Shown here one piece after another: positions 9,670-18,348 of a stretch of DNA of 64,000 nt. The stretch lies in contig JAJKHS010000053.1 in the NCBI GenBank assembly GCA_021154885.1, positions 1-64,000 of the forward strand. Direction: 5' to 3'. Below the pieces are notes generated by a model that saw nothing but the letters and a program-made list of their open reading frames with translations, had not been told where the DNA came from and searched no databases. Origin of the DNA: Thermoanaerobaculum sp. GTDB taxonomy: Bacteria > Acidobacteriota > Thermoanaerobaculia > Multivoradales > UBA5704. Made by a program: the position numbers and the translations under genes. The number at the start of each line of letters is the position of its first letter. Positions within the stretch are counted from its first letter, which is position 1.

Positions 9670-10035
9670 ATGGACTCCCTTCTCCGCGGGTCTTGCCAGA
9701 ACCTCCATGGTCCCGGGGGGCCCGCGGTTACAGCACGGTCGGTACCTCGTCCGAAAGCATTTCCGGACCTCCGCAAGAAAGCTCTCCTCTCGCTCCTTCC
9801 CGATGTGCTGCAAGTATTGTCCAAACACGACTGTTTCAGGGAATGGTTGCTGGTTATTGCAATCAAAGGCCGAGGTTGGCTCCGAATAACGCCGGCCTGA
9901 TGACGGTATCGTTATCTGTCGTCATCCTAGCCATAGCGCGCTCGCGCCGCTGTGAAATACTCCTCTGTGGATTTGTTGAATGGCAGACAGTGCAGCCGGG
10001 CGGCCACGGCCGCTTCCTCGATTACGATCAGCTTC
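9670..10035. other. Divergent intergenic region
   Basis: This is 366 bases between two divergently read genes. I see no convincing ORF or repeat in it. It must hold the promoters of both neighbours, but I could not place them with confidence. Confidence 0.4.
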
Positions 10036-10422
10036 ATGAAGTCCCCCGCCACAGACCCGCGCCTCGCCCGTCTCACGGCGATCTGCCTCGCGCTTCCGGA
10101 GGTCACGCGCCAGGACCATGGCCAGCACGCGAGCTTCCTGGTGCGGAAAAAGACGTTCGCGTACTACCTCGACAATCATCACGGCGACGGCATCGTCGCC
10201 GTCTGTTGCAAGGCGGCGCTCGGCGAGAACGCGGACCTGGCCGCCGCGGACCCTGCCAGGTTCTACCTGCCCGCGTACATCGGGCCGAGAGGCTGGGTCG
10301 GGCTGCGATTGGACGTGGGCGAAGTCGATTGGGACGAGGTGGCCGGGCTGGTGGTCGACAGCTACCGGCTCGTGGCGCCCAAGCGGCTCGCCGCGGGCGC
10401 GGGTTACACTCCAACTTCATGA
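10036..10422 (+). CDS. MmcQ/YjbR family protein
   Basis: The 128-residue product matches the MmcQ/YjbR fold, often called DNA-binding but without a firm function (LALPEVTRQDHGQHASFLV, KTFAYYLDNHHGDGIVAV, WVGLRLDVGEVDWDEV). The ATG at 10036 gives the family length. Its stop overlaps the start of the next gene (ATGA), so the two are translationally coupled. Confidence 0.85.
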   Translation: MKSPATDPRLARLTAICLALPEVTRQDHGQHASFLVRKKTFAYYLDNHHGDGIVAVCCKAALGENADLAAADPARFYLPAYIGPRGWVGLRLDVGEVDWDEVAGLVVDSYRLVAPKRLAAGAGYTPTS

Positions 10423-10940
10423 GACTCGAAACCGAGCGGCTCGTGCTCCGCCCCTGGCGGGAGGGCGATGAGGAGTCGCTTGTCCGCCACGCCAACAACC
10501 GCAAGGTGTGGATCAACCTGCGGGACCACTTCCCCCATCCCTACACGCTGAGCGATGCGCGGGCGTGGATCGGGCGCTGCATCGCCGCCCCCCGGCCACC
10601 CACCAGCCTCGCCGTCGAGTACGCGGGGGAGGCCATCGGCGGCGTCGGCCTGCTGCCAATGGCGGACGTGGCCCGCTTCACCGCCGAGGTCGGCTACTGG
10701 TTCGGCGAGGCTTGGTGGGGCCGCGGCTTCGCCACCGAGGCCCTGCGGCGACTCACCGGCTACGCCTTCGAGAGCTTTCAGTACGAGCGCCTGGAAGCCT
10801 GGGTCTTCGCCACCAATCCCGCCTCGGCAAGGGTGCTGGAGAAGGCGGGCTACGAGCGCGAAGCCATCCTGCGCCGCAGCGCCTTCAAGGACGGCCGTTT
10901 CCTGGACTGCCACCTGTACGTGCGACTGCGGCAGAGGTGA
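10419..10940 (+). CDS. GNAT family N-acetyltransferase (RimJ-like)
   Basis: The 173-residue protein begins MRLETERLVLRPWREGD, typical of RimJ/RimL-type GNAT enzymes, and has the acetyl-CoA binding region GEAWWGRGFATEALRRL. The closing block NPASARVLEKAGY is also standard. It overlaps the MmcQ gene by four bases. The substrate (protein N-terminus or small molecule) cannot be told from sequence. A strong hairpin follows 23 bases after the stop. Confidence 0.9.
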   Translation: MRLETERLVLRPWREGDEESLVRHANNRKVWINLRDHFPHPYTLSDARAWIGRCIAAPRPPTSLAVEYAGEAIGGVGLLPMADVARFTAEVGYWFGEAWWGRGFATEALRRLTGYAFESFQYERLEAWVFATNPASARVLEKAGYEREAILRRSAFKDGRFLDCHLYVRLRQR

Positions 10941-10962
10941 GAGCTGGGACCGCGCCAGGCTC

Positions 10963-11059
10963 AGGGACAGCAGGGACTCCAGGGACAACAGGGACGAAGA
11001 AAATGGCCAAGACTGGAGCTTCTCTCGTCCCTGCTGTCCCTGGAGTCCCTGCTGTCCCT
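10963..11059. repeat. Long palindrome of GGGAC units (possible terminator)
   Basis: Two 35-base arms (10963-10997 and 11025-11059) are complementary except for one position that could still pair as G-U. The arms are built from short GGGACA/GCA and GGGACTCCA units. Transcribed, this would be a very stable hairpin between the acetyltransferase and the NACHT gene. Related sequence occurs at 27199-27290 and, as simple direct repeats, at 20447-20483. Confidence 0.8.
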
Positions 11060-11124
11060 TTTCGGCTTCGCGCAGTCTCCTACGCTAAACTAGTGGCCGA
11101 CCCGTTTTCGTCCTGGGAGGTCCC

Positions 11125-14100
11125 GTGTCGCCCGCGAAGCGCTCCGCCGTTCGCCACGTCTTCCTCAGCTCCACGGCCAAGGATCTGGGGCCGTACCGGG
11201 ACGCCGTCTTCAAGGCGATCTCGGGCCTGGATGGCTTCCACTGCATCCGCATGGAGGACTTCGGCGCCCGCGACTGGGAGGCCGACGAGTTCTGCCGCGC
11301 CAAGGTTGCCGAGTGCGACGTTTTCGTCGCCCTGATTGGCCATCTCTACGGCAGCTTGCCTCCAAAGTCCAAGACCTCCTTCACCGAGAGGGAGTACGAA
11401 GCGGCGGTGGAGGCAAAGATTCCACTGCTCCTTTTCATGGCCTCGGACGACCTGCCGCTGTCTCCGAAGCTTCGAGAAGGAGACGCCCTGTTCAAGCGCC
11501 AGCAGCGTTTCCGCGACCGTGTTGGAAAAGATCGGATCGTCGCCTTCTTTGATGCGCCTGACGCTTTGGCGACGAAGGTAATTTCGGCACTGCATCATCT
11601 AGAACCGGAAAAGACGAAGACCTCACCGAGACCGAAGAAAGCTGCCAGCACGGAGTCTTCGGCCGACCTGACCCAAGCCACCGCCAGCTTTCTCAAGTTC
11701 CTCGTCGAGCGCTACCGTTATCTCGACTTCAAAGGGCTTGGCGTCACCGACCGTGTGCCCCTCCGGCTGCCACTGCTGGAAATGTATGTCCCTTTGAAAG
11801 CGAGGGTCGAGGCACCCGAGGGTGAGACCTGGGAGCGGCTTCGCCTCGCCGGCCGGAAACCCACGGAGGCGGAGACGGAGGCTCTGGGTCCGCGTGTGAG
11901 CGAACCGCAGCCGATTTTGGATCTGATGAAGACGCATGACGGGCTCATCGTCCTCGGCGATCCCGGATCAGGCAAGTCCACCTTCCTCAAATTCCTCGCT
12001 CTCGTCCTGGCCACGGGGCAGGGTGAGTCTCTCGGGCTGCAGGGGCGGCTGCCGATCCTCTTGCCGCTGGCGGCCTACGCCAATGCTCTCGCGGAGGGTG
12101 AGATCCGCCTGGATCGCTTCCTCGTCCGATATTACGAGCAGCGGGGCGTGGACGTCCCGCTGGGCGAGGTGCTGGAGCGAGCCTTTCAGAGCGGCTCCGT
12201 CCTTTTCCTGCTCGACGGGTTGGACGAGGTACGGGACACCTCGCTTCGCAACACGGTTGTGGAACGGGTCCGCGACTGCTACACCACTCATCGGGCCGCA
12301 GGGAACAAGTTCGTGATCACCAGCCGGATTGTGGGTTACCGCGAGGTGCGGCCCCAGGCCGAAGGGCTGGTTGAGTGCACGTTAGTCGATTTCGAGGACG
12401 AAGAGATCCAGGTTTTCGTAGAGAAATGGACGGCGGCCGTCGAGCGGGCGGCCAGCGGCGACACGAAACTCGCTGCCGTGGAAGCGGAGCGCGAGCGGGA
12501 GGAGCTTCTGGATGCGGCCAATCGCAATGCCGGCGTTCGCTCCCTGGCCGCCAACCCGCTTCTGCTCACCATTCTAGCGGTGATGAAACGGCAAGGGGTG
12601 ACGCTCCCCGAGCGGCGGGCCGAGCTTTATCAGACCTACATCGAAACACTTCTGCGCGGCTGGAACCTCGTGCGGAGCCTTGCGGGACGCTCGACGCGCG
12701 ATCTCGACGTGTTTGAAACCTTGAAGGTGCTCGCGCCGCTGGCGCTATGGATGCACGAGACCTCGCCGGGCGTTGGCCTGGTCAAGGAGTGGGACCTGCA
12801 TCGCGAGCTCGAACGAATCTATCACGAACGCGGAAACGATCATCCGGAGGAGGCAACGCGGCATTTCCTGGAGGATGTGCGAGAGCACGCGGCGCTGCTC
12901 CTTGACCGGGGAGGCCGGCAGTACGGCTTCATTCACCTGACCTTCCAGGAGTACTTGGCGGCCGTGGCCCTGGCGCAGAAGGGGCAGCAGGGGATCGGAC
13001 TCGTGGTGGAGGCCTTGGCCGCGCACGTTGACGAGCCCGCCTGGCACGAGGTGAGCCTGTTGACGATCGGTTATTTGGGGATCGTCCAGAAGCGGGACGA
13101 GGCGGCGAGCGCTGTCGTGCAGGAGTTGATCGCCCGCGCGCCGGGTTCGCCTGGAGAGGCCGTGGTGATCGCCGGGCGGGCGGTTGCCGATGCCGGAGGT
13201 GCGGGGGTGACGCTCGCGTGCCGGAGGGCCGTGGTGAACGAGCTGCTTGAAGCCATCCGGGCCGAAAAGGTGGAGGCGCGCCGCCGGGCGGCCGCGGGAA
13301 GGGTGCTGGCGGAGCTGGGAGATCCGCGGCCGGAGGTGATGACGCTGGACGGTATGGAGCTCTGCCTGGTGCCGGCGGGGCCGTTCCGGATGGGGAGCGA
13401 CATTAAAGAAGAGGATTTGTTTGATAACGAAAGCCCCGAGCATGAGGTTGAGATCCCCTATGACTTTTTCCTCAGCAGGTGTCCGGTGACTGTGGCGCAA
13501 TTCCGAGAGTACGCCAGGGCCAGTCAAAAAGAGCCCGGAGACCCCGACTGCTTAAGGGGGCCTGCGAATGCGTCGGTCGTTCGGGTCAGTTGGGATGAAG
13601 CAAAGGACTTTTGCGTCTGGCTGACGAAGAGGTGGTCCGAGGTGGGTCTGCTCCCGGTAGGCTGGTCGGTCAAGATGCCGTCCGAGGCGGAGTGGGAAAA
13701 GGCGGCGCGGGGCGGATTGGAGATTCCGACAGAGCCACACCCGTTTCCCCTTGGATCCAAAGGAGACGCAGGCCAAGGGGAGCCGAACCCAAACCCGAAC
13801 CGGCGATATCCCTGGGGAAACGATCCCGCCCCGGAGCGGGCCAACTACGAAGAGACTGGTATCGGGGAGCTGAGCGCCGTGGGCTGCTTTGCGCGGGGAG
13901 TGAGCCCCTACGGTTGCCAGGAGATGAGTGGGAACGTCTGGGAGTGGACGCGGAGCCTCGATGGACCTTATCCGTATCCCTCACCGGGAACGGACCGGAA
14001 TCGTCGCGAAGACCTCGCTTCCCCAAGGCTCCATGTGTTGCGCGGCGGCGCGTACTTCGGCAGCTCCAGGGGCGTTCGCTGCGCCGTGCGCCGCAGGTTC

Positions 14101-14169
14101 GACCCAGACTCCCGGTACGACTTCATTGGCTTCCGGGTCGCGCTGCTCCCATTCTCCTCTGGGCTCTGA
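11125..14169 (+). CDS. DUF4062-NACHT-FGE-sulfatase protein (NLR-like, putative defence)
   Basis: This 1014-residue protein has three modules. Residues 1-160 are DUF4062 (VRHVFLSSTAKDLGPYRDAV, CDVFVALIGHLYGSLP). Residues about 230-560 are a NACHT-type STAND ATPase with Walker A GDPGSGKST (about 278-286) and Walker B LFLLDGLDE (about 361-369). A helical region follows, then residues about 738-1014 are a formylglycine-generating-enzyme/C-type-lectin fold (LVPAGPFRMGSD, MPSEAEWEKAARGG, GNVWEWT, VLRGGAYF, FIGFRVA). NACHT and other STAND proteins in bacteria are established phage sensors; here the FGE domain would be the sensor and DUF4062 the effector or adaptor, by inference. The last 189 bases overlap, antisense, the open 3' end of the next gene. 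Start: first codon after a clear GGGAGG. Confidence 0.85.
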   Translation: MSPAKRSAVRHVFLSSTAKDLGPYRDAVFKAISGLDGFHCIRMEDFGARDWEADEFCRAKVAECDVFVALIGHLYGSLPPKSKTSFTEREYEAAVEAKIPLLLFMASDDLPLSPKLREGDALFKRQQRFRDRVGKDRIVAFFDAPDALATKVISALHHLEPEKTKTSPRPKKAASTESSADLTQATASFLKFLVERYRYLDFKGLGVTDRVPLRLPLLEMYVPLKARVEAPEGETWERLRLAGRKPTEAETEALGPRVSEPQPILDLMKTHDGLIVLGDPGSGKSTFLKFLALVLATGQGESLGLQGRLPILLPLAAYANALAEGEIRLDRFLVRYYEQRGVDVPLGEVLERAFQSGSVLFLLDGLDEVRDTSLRNTVVERVRDCYTTHRAAGNKFVITSRIVGYREVRPQAEGLVECTLVDFEDEEIQVFVEKWTAAVERAASGDTKLAAVEAEREREELLDAANRNAGVRSLAANPLLLTILAVMKRQGVTLPERRAELYQTYIETLLRGWNLVRSLAGRSTRDLDVFETLKVLAPLALWMHETSPGVGLVKEWDLHRELERIYHERGNDHPEEATRHFLEDVREHAALLLDRGGRQYGFIHLTFQEYLAAVALAQKGQQGIGLVVEALAAHVDEPAWHEVSLLTIGYLGIVQKRDEAASAVVQELIARAPGSPGEAVVIAGRAVADAGGAGVTLACRRAVVNELLEAIRAEKVEARRRAAAGRVLAELGDPRPEVMTLDGMELCLVPAGPFRMGSDIKEEDLFDNESPEHEVEIPYDFFLSRCPVTVAQFREYARASQKEPGDPDCLRGPANASVVRVSWDEAKDFCVWLTKRWSEVGLLPVGWSVKMPSEAEWEKAARGGLEIPTEPHPFPLGSKGDAGQGEPNPNPNRRYPWGNDPAPERANYEETGIGELSAVGCFARGVSPYGCQEMSGNVWEWTRSLDGPYPYPSPGTDRNRREDLASPRLHVLRGGAYFGSSRGVRCAVRRRFDPDSRYDFIGFRVALLPFSSGL

Positions 14170-17100
14170 ACCTCTGATCTCTGAAGCTCTGGACGGGGGG
14201 AGTCCAGAGGGGGGCTTGCCCCCCTTTGGCGGGTGGCTTTGGTAGAGCGGCTGATTTTGGCCTCGATGCCTTGGCTCTACTTTGTCCGATTGCCTCATCG
14301 AGCCGTAGGCCCTCATCACCCCGGCCCTCTTCTCCCAGCCTCCCCCCCGACCGCCGGGAGAAGAGGGAGTGGTTAGCCCGAAGAAAAAAGGAAAAGCGAA
14401 GCGGTCTTGGCCCTCTCTCTCCCGGCGGCCGGGGGGGAGGCTGGGAGAGAGAGGGTTGGGAGAGTGAGGGGTCCGCCCCGAAGGGGCAGGGGCAACGCCG
14501 GGAAGCATCACCACCTCCAGCCCCGCCGCCGCGACCTGCTTTCGGAAGGCGGCCACGTCCTCCGCGTAGAAGCGGTCGAGGTCGACGAGGTATACGTCCA
14601 GCGCCTTCTCCGCCCTCTCGATATACGCGAATGTGGTGGGGGTGGGCGGGTCCATGGAGGTCTGGAGGGTGTCGACCGCGAACCAGACCTTCTCCAGGAC
14701 GAGGTCGTCGCGCCAGACTCCGATCGGAGTCTCGGGGGCGACCCGGAAGCGCCGCTCCAGGGCGTTGATTTTCGTCTGAAGGCCGGCGGCGGCCTGGAGG
14801 AGGGCGGGGCGCAGGGCGGGAGGAGCGTCGGTGCGGGCCCTGGCGGCGGCGGTCTCGACGTCGGCGCGGGTCCTGAGCAGGCGCTCGACGACGGTGATGG
14901 CGGCGTCCTGGAGGCGGCCGGCGCGGAGGACGGCGGCCCAGCGGGCCTGCCAGTCGGCCTCGGTGTTGTGGGAGCGCGGGTCGGGGAGGACGCGGACGGT
15001 CCGCTTCGCCTCCGCGTCGCCCAGTTTCACGGTGACGGTATAGATACCCGGCGGCACCTCCGGCCCCGGCGGGTTCGGCGGCCGGGGCGGCTGGCCGGCA
15101 CCGCGGGGGGAGAGCTTGAAGGCGTTGCGCTCCAGTCCCCACGGCAAGCGGTTGATCCCGGGATCGAGCGGCCAGCGGTAGTTGCGCAGGAGCTGGCCGG
15201 CGGCGTCCTCGACGTGAATCTCGGCCATCCCGCCCTGGACGGCCGAGACGGTGAGGAGCGCACCGTAGGGCCGGTTCTCGCCGTGGAAGACGTCGGCGCC
15301 GTGGCCGTGCGTGCCGGAGCGGCTCCAGTGCTGACGCGCGTCCGGGATCGTGAAGAGGTGGAGAGGCTCGGCGAGGATGGCCGGCGAGAGATCGCGCAAC
15401 GGCCGGACGTCGTCCAGGATGTAGAGGCCGCGGCCGAAGGTGGCGATCACCAGGTCGTGATCACGCGGGTGGACGACGAGGTCGGTCACCGCCACGGCAG
15501 GGAGGCCATGGCGCCAGGGCAGCCAGCGCCGGCCCCCGTCAAGCGATAACCAGAGGCCGCGGGAGGTGCCGAGGAAGAGGAGGTCGCGATCCACCGGGTC
15601 CTGCTCCAGGCAGAGCGCGTGACCGCGGAGGTCCGGAGTCGCGAGGCTCTTCCAGGTGGCGCCGAAGTCGTCGGTGCGCAGGACGTACGGTGTCTCGTCC
15701 CCCCGCCGGTGGTCGTCCAGGATCACGAAGGCCGAGGCGGGATCGAAGCGCGAGGGCCGGATCTGGGCCACCCAGGCGTGGGCCGGCACTCCGTGGACCT
15801 TCAGGAGAGGGGCCTCGACGCTCGTCCACGCGCCGCCGCCGTCGCGGGTCACGTGGAGCCGGCCGTCGTCCGTCCCCACCCAGAGGAGGCCCGGCTTGAG
15901 GGGCGAGGGGGCAATGGCCGTGATGGTGGTGAAGTTTTCGGCGCCGGCCGCGTCCGGCGTCAGGCCGCCGCTCTCGGCCTGGTGCTGCCAGTCGGGGTTG
16001 TTCGTCGTCAGGTCCGGGCTGATCACCGTCCAGGTGTCCCCCTGGTCGGTCGACTTGTGCACGAGCTGGCTGCCGAGGTAGAGGGTGCCCGGCGCGAAGG
16101 GGTCGAGGGCCAGGCCGGCGACGAAGTTGAAACGCAGGCGGGTGTCTGCGGGTGCGGGGGCGTTCGCAGGCTCGGGCGGCGGGATCTCCTTGATCTCCCC
16201 GGTCTTCAGGTCCCAGCGGCGCAGGCTGCCGGCCTGGGAGAGGGCGTAGCCATGATCCGGATCGGCCGGATCGGGCAGCGTCGCCGAGCCGTCGTCCAGG
16301 CCCACGAACGTCCAGTCGTGGTCCTGGATCCCCCCGGCTTCCCAGGCGTCGCTCGGCCCCCGCCAGGCGCCGTTGTCCTGGAACCCGCCGTAGATGTTGA
16401 ACGGCACCGCCTGATCGACCGCCACGCGGTAGAGCTGGCCGAGGGGGAGGTTGGGGAGGAAGACGGCCGTCCGCCCGCGGTCGCGGCTCACGGCCACGCC
16501 GCCGTCCGTGGCCAGCACCAGATGGCGCGGATCGGCGGGATCGATCCAGATCGCGTGCAGGTCGGGATGGACGTTCTGGCCCCCGAGGAGGCCGCGGAAG
16601 GTGCGGCCGTTGTCGTCCGAGACGTGGAGCGACATGTCGAGGTTGTAGACGCGGTTCGGCCACTGCGGATCGATCGCCAGGCCGGGGAAGAAGAAGGGGC
16701 GCAGGTGGAGGTTGGGGCTGGCGTTGACCGTGCGGAAGCTGGCGCCGCCGTCGTCCGAGCGCAGCAGGGCGCTGGTGGCCGCCTCGACCATGGCATAGAC
16801 CACCTCGGGATTGGAGCGGGAGACGGCGAGCTTGATCCGCCCGAGATCGCCTTCGGGCAGGCCGTCGTCCGCCGTGCGCCGCGTCCAGGTGCGGCCGCCG
16901 TCGATCGAGACGTAAAGCCCGGAGCCCGGCCCGCCCGAACGGAAGAACCAGGGCCAGCGCCGGTGCTCCCACATCGCGGCGTAGAGCTTGCCGGGATTCC
17001 TGGGGTCGATCACCAGATCGGCGGCGCCGGTCTTCGCATCCACGTAGAGGATCTTCGCCCAGGTCCTGCCGCCGTCCTCCGTCTTGAAGACTCCGCGCTC

Positions 17101-17610
17101 GGGGCTCTCGGCGTACGTCGGGCCCAGGGCGGCCACCCAGGCCACGTCCGGATTGGTGGGATGAAGGACGATGCGGGCGACGTGACCGGTGCCCTCAAGC
17201 CCCAGGTGGCTCCAAGTCCTCCCCCCGTCGAGCGAACGGTAGACGCCGTCGCCGGACGAGGCGGAGTGGTGGAGGTCCCCCTCGCCCGTGCCGGCCCAGA
17301 CGATCTCCGGATTGGCCTGGAAGACGGCGAGCGCGCCGATCGACAGCGCCGGCTGTCCATCGAAGACCGGCTCCCAGGTGGCGCCGCCGTTGACCGTCTT
17401 CCAGACCCCCCCGCCGGCACCCCCTAGATAGAGGACGTCGGGATCGGACTCGACCCCCTCGACGGCGGCCACCCGGCCGCTCGTGCCGGCGGGACCGATC
17501 GAGCGCACGGTGAGCCCGGCGAGCCGGGCGGGGTCGATGGCGGAGTCCGCCGCCCAGCCGGAGGAAGAGAGCAGGATGAGGAACAGACCGAGGACGGCCG
17601 AGCGCGGCAT
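13981..17610 (-). CDS. Exported VPS10/BNR-repeat 'sortilin-like' protein with abnormal C-terminal extension
   Basis: A signal peptide (LGLFLILLSSSGWAADS) precedes a long series of BNR/Asp-box repeats (GVWKTVNGGATWEPVF, GVYRSLDGGRTWSHL, SIDGGRTWTRR) forming two beta-propellers, then a C-terminal beta/helical region. Proteins of about 1000-1070 residues with this layout are abundant in Acidobacteria and annotated as glycosyl hydrolases; enzymatic activity is unproven. A paralogue lies at 31764-34943. Family similarity appears to stop near LEVVMLPG (about base 14495). The frame then stays open for about 170 codons through a GC-rich palindromic repeat and 189 bases antisense to the NACHT gene. 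The natural stop was probably lost when the repeat entered. Confidence 0.8.
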   Translation of the reverse strand: MPRSAVLGLFLILLSSSGWAADSAIDPARLAGLTVRSIGPAGTSGRVAAVEGVESDPDVLYLGGAGGGVWKTVNGGATWEPVFDGQPALSIGALAVFQANPEIVWAGTGEGDLHHSASSGDGVYRSLDGGRTWSHLGLEGTGHVARIVLHPTNPDVAWVAALGPTYAESPERGVFKTEDGGRTWAKILYVDAKTGAADLVIDPRNPGKLYAAMWEHRRWPWFFRSGGPGSGLYVSIDGGRTWTRRTADDGLPEGDLGRIKLAVSRSNPEVVYAMVEAATSALLRSDDGGASFRTVNASPNLHLRPFFFPGLAIDPQWPNRVYNLDMSLHVSDDNGRTFRGLLGGQNVHPDLHAIWIDPADPRHLVLATDGGVAVSRDRGRTAVFLPNLPLGQLYRVAVDQAVPFNIYGGFQDNGAWRGPSDAWEAGGIQDHDWTFVGLDDGSATLPDPADPDHGYALSQAGSLRRWDLKTGEIKEIPPPEPANAPAPADTRLRFNFVAGLALDPFAPGTLYLGSQLVHKSTDQGDTWTVISPDLTTNNPDWQHQAESGGLTPDAAGAENFTTITAIAPSPLKPGLLWVGTDDGRLHVTRDGGGAWTSVEAPLLKVHGVPAHAWVAQIRPSRFDPASAFVILDDHRRGDETPYVLRTDDFGATWKSLATPDLRGHALCLEQDPVDRDLLFLGTSRGLWLSLDGGRRWLPWRHGLPAVAVTDLVVHPRDHDLVIATFGRGLYILDDVRPLRDLSPAILAEPLHLFTIPDARQHWSRSGTHGHGADVFHGENRPYGALLTVSAVQGGMAEIHVEDAAGQLLRNYRWPLDPGINRLPWGLERNAFKLSPRGAGQPPRPPNPPGPEVPPGIYTVTVKLGDAEAKRTVRVLPDPRSHNTEADWQARWAAVLRAGRLQDAAITVVERLLRTRADVETAAARARTDAPPALRPALLQAAAGLQTKINALERRFRVAPETPIGVWRDDLVLEKVWFAVDTLQTSMDPPTPTTFAYIERAEKALDVYLVDLDRFYAEDVAAFRKQVAAAGLEVVMLPGVAPAPSGRTPHSPNPLSPSLPPGRREREGQDRFAFPFFFGLTTPSSPGGRGGGWEKRAGVMRAYGSMRQSDKVEPRHRGQNQPLYQSHPPKGGKPPSGLPPSRASEIRGSEPRGEWEQRDPEANEVVPGVWVEPAAHGAANAPGAAEVRAAAQHMEPWGSEVFATIPVRSR
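14303..14482. repeat. GC-rich palindromic element (CTCTTCTCCC family)
   Basis: Blocks of the type CCCTCATCACCCCGGCCCTC and GGGAGAAGAGGGAG are followed by near-complementary blocks (TCTCCCGGCGGC, GGGGGGAGGCTGGGAGAGAG). The same word family recurs at 23092-23128, 35055-35325 and 53741-53877. Here the element is read through by the extended 3' end of the VPS10 gene. Confidence 0.75.
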
Positions 17611-17692
17611 GGGACGTTCTCCTTTCGGGAGGGGCGGTGTATCGCGTCAGTGTATCATCTCCGTAATACACGCAGTCAATCGCCGCTTCACC

Positions 17693-17784
17693 CCCTGGGA
17701 GCGCCGGCGTCCCGCCGGCCACTTACTTCTGCTTCTTCTTGAAAAGAGGAGGAAGAGGCCGGCGAGACGCCGGCGCTCCCAGGG
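17693..17784. repeat. Palindrome with CCCTGGGAGCGCCGGCGTC arms
   Basis: Arms of 28 bases at 17693-17720 and 17757-17784 are complementary except for one position, with a purine/pyrimidine-rich loop that itself can partly pair. It lies between the divergent VPS10 and DinB genes, directly upstream of the latter. A half copy occurs at 29293-29313. The word is a common interspersed repeat in several environmental phyla. Confidence 0.75.
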
Positions 17785-17804
17785 AACGGCTACAATCCCC
17801 CGCC

Positions 17805-18287
17805 ATGAACCTGATCGCAGACCTCCAGCGCATCGTCCCTCGCGACGTCGACACCCTCCGGCGGGAGATCGAGCTCTATCCGGATGACGAATCGGTCTGG
17901 CGGGAGCTCCCCGGTCTCCCCAATTCGGGGGGCACGCTGGTCCTCCACCTGGTGGGCAACCTGCGCCACTACTTCGGCGCCGTGCTGGGCGGGAGCGGCT
18001 ACGTCCGCGTTCGTCCGGCCGAGTTCTCGACGCGGGGCGTTCCCCGGCACGAGCTGATTCAGCTCATCGCCGCCGCCCATGCCGAGGTCACGGACGCGCT
18101 GGCCCACCTGGACCCGGCCCGGCTGGAAGAGACCTATCCGGAGCCCATGCGCGGCCAGTCCTTTTCGACCGGCTTGTTCTTCCTCCACCTGGCCGTGCAC
18201 CTCACCTACCACCTGGGCCAGCTCGACTATCACCGCCGGGTCGTCACCGGCGACGCCGCCTCCGCCGGAGCCCTCCCACCGCCCTGA
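17805..18287 (+). CDS. DinB superfamily protein (DUF1572/DUF664-like)
   Basis: The 160-residue product has a DinB four-helix-bundle pattern with conserved His in VLHLVGNLRHYFGAV and HLAVHLTYHLGQLDYHRR, which in this superfamily bind a divalent metal. DinB-like proteins include bacillithiol/mycothiol-dependent transferases, but the role of this branch is not known. The ATG start follows directly after a palindromic repeat. It is the first of two plus-strand genes before the LpxC fusion. Confidence 0.85.
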   Translation: MNLIADLQRIVPRDVDTLRREIELYPDDESVWRELPGLPNSGGTLVLHLVGNLRHYFGAVLGGSGYVRVRPAEFSTRGVPRHELIQLIAAAHAEVTDALAHLDPARLEETYPEPMRGQSFSTGLFFLHLAVHLTYHLGQLDYHRRVVTGDAASAGALPPP

Positions 18288-18348
18288 AGAGGGCCGGGGT
18301 GATGAGGGGCCGGCCTGCTATGCTTCCACCCCGGAGAAACGCACCACC

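Noticed and set aside
14030-14170. Variable region of a diversity-generating retroelement at the NACHT-FGE C-terminus
   Set aside because: The fold is right, but I found no reverse transcriptase and no near-identical template repeat in the window.
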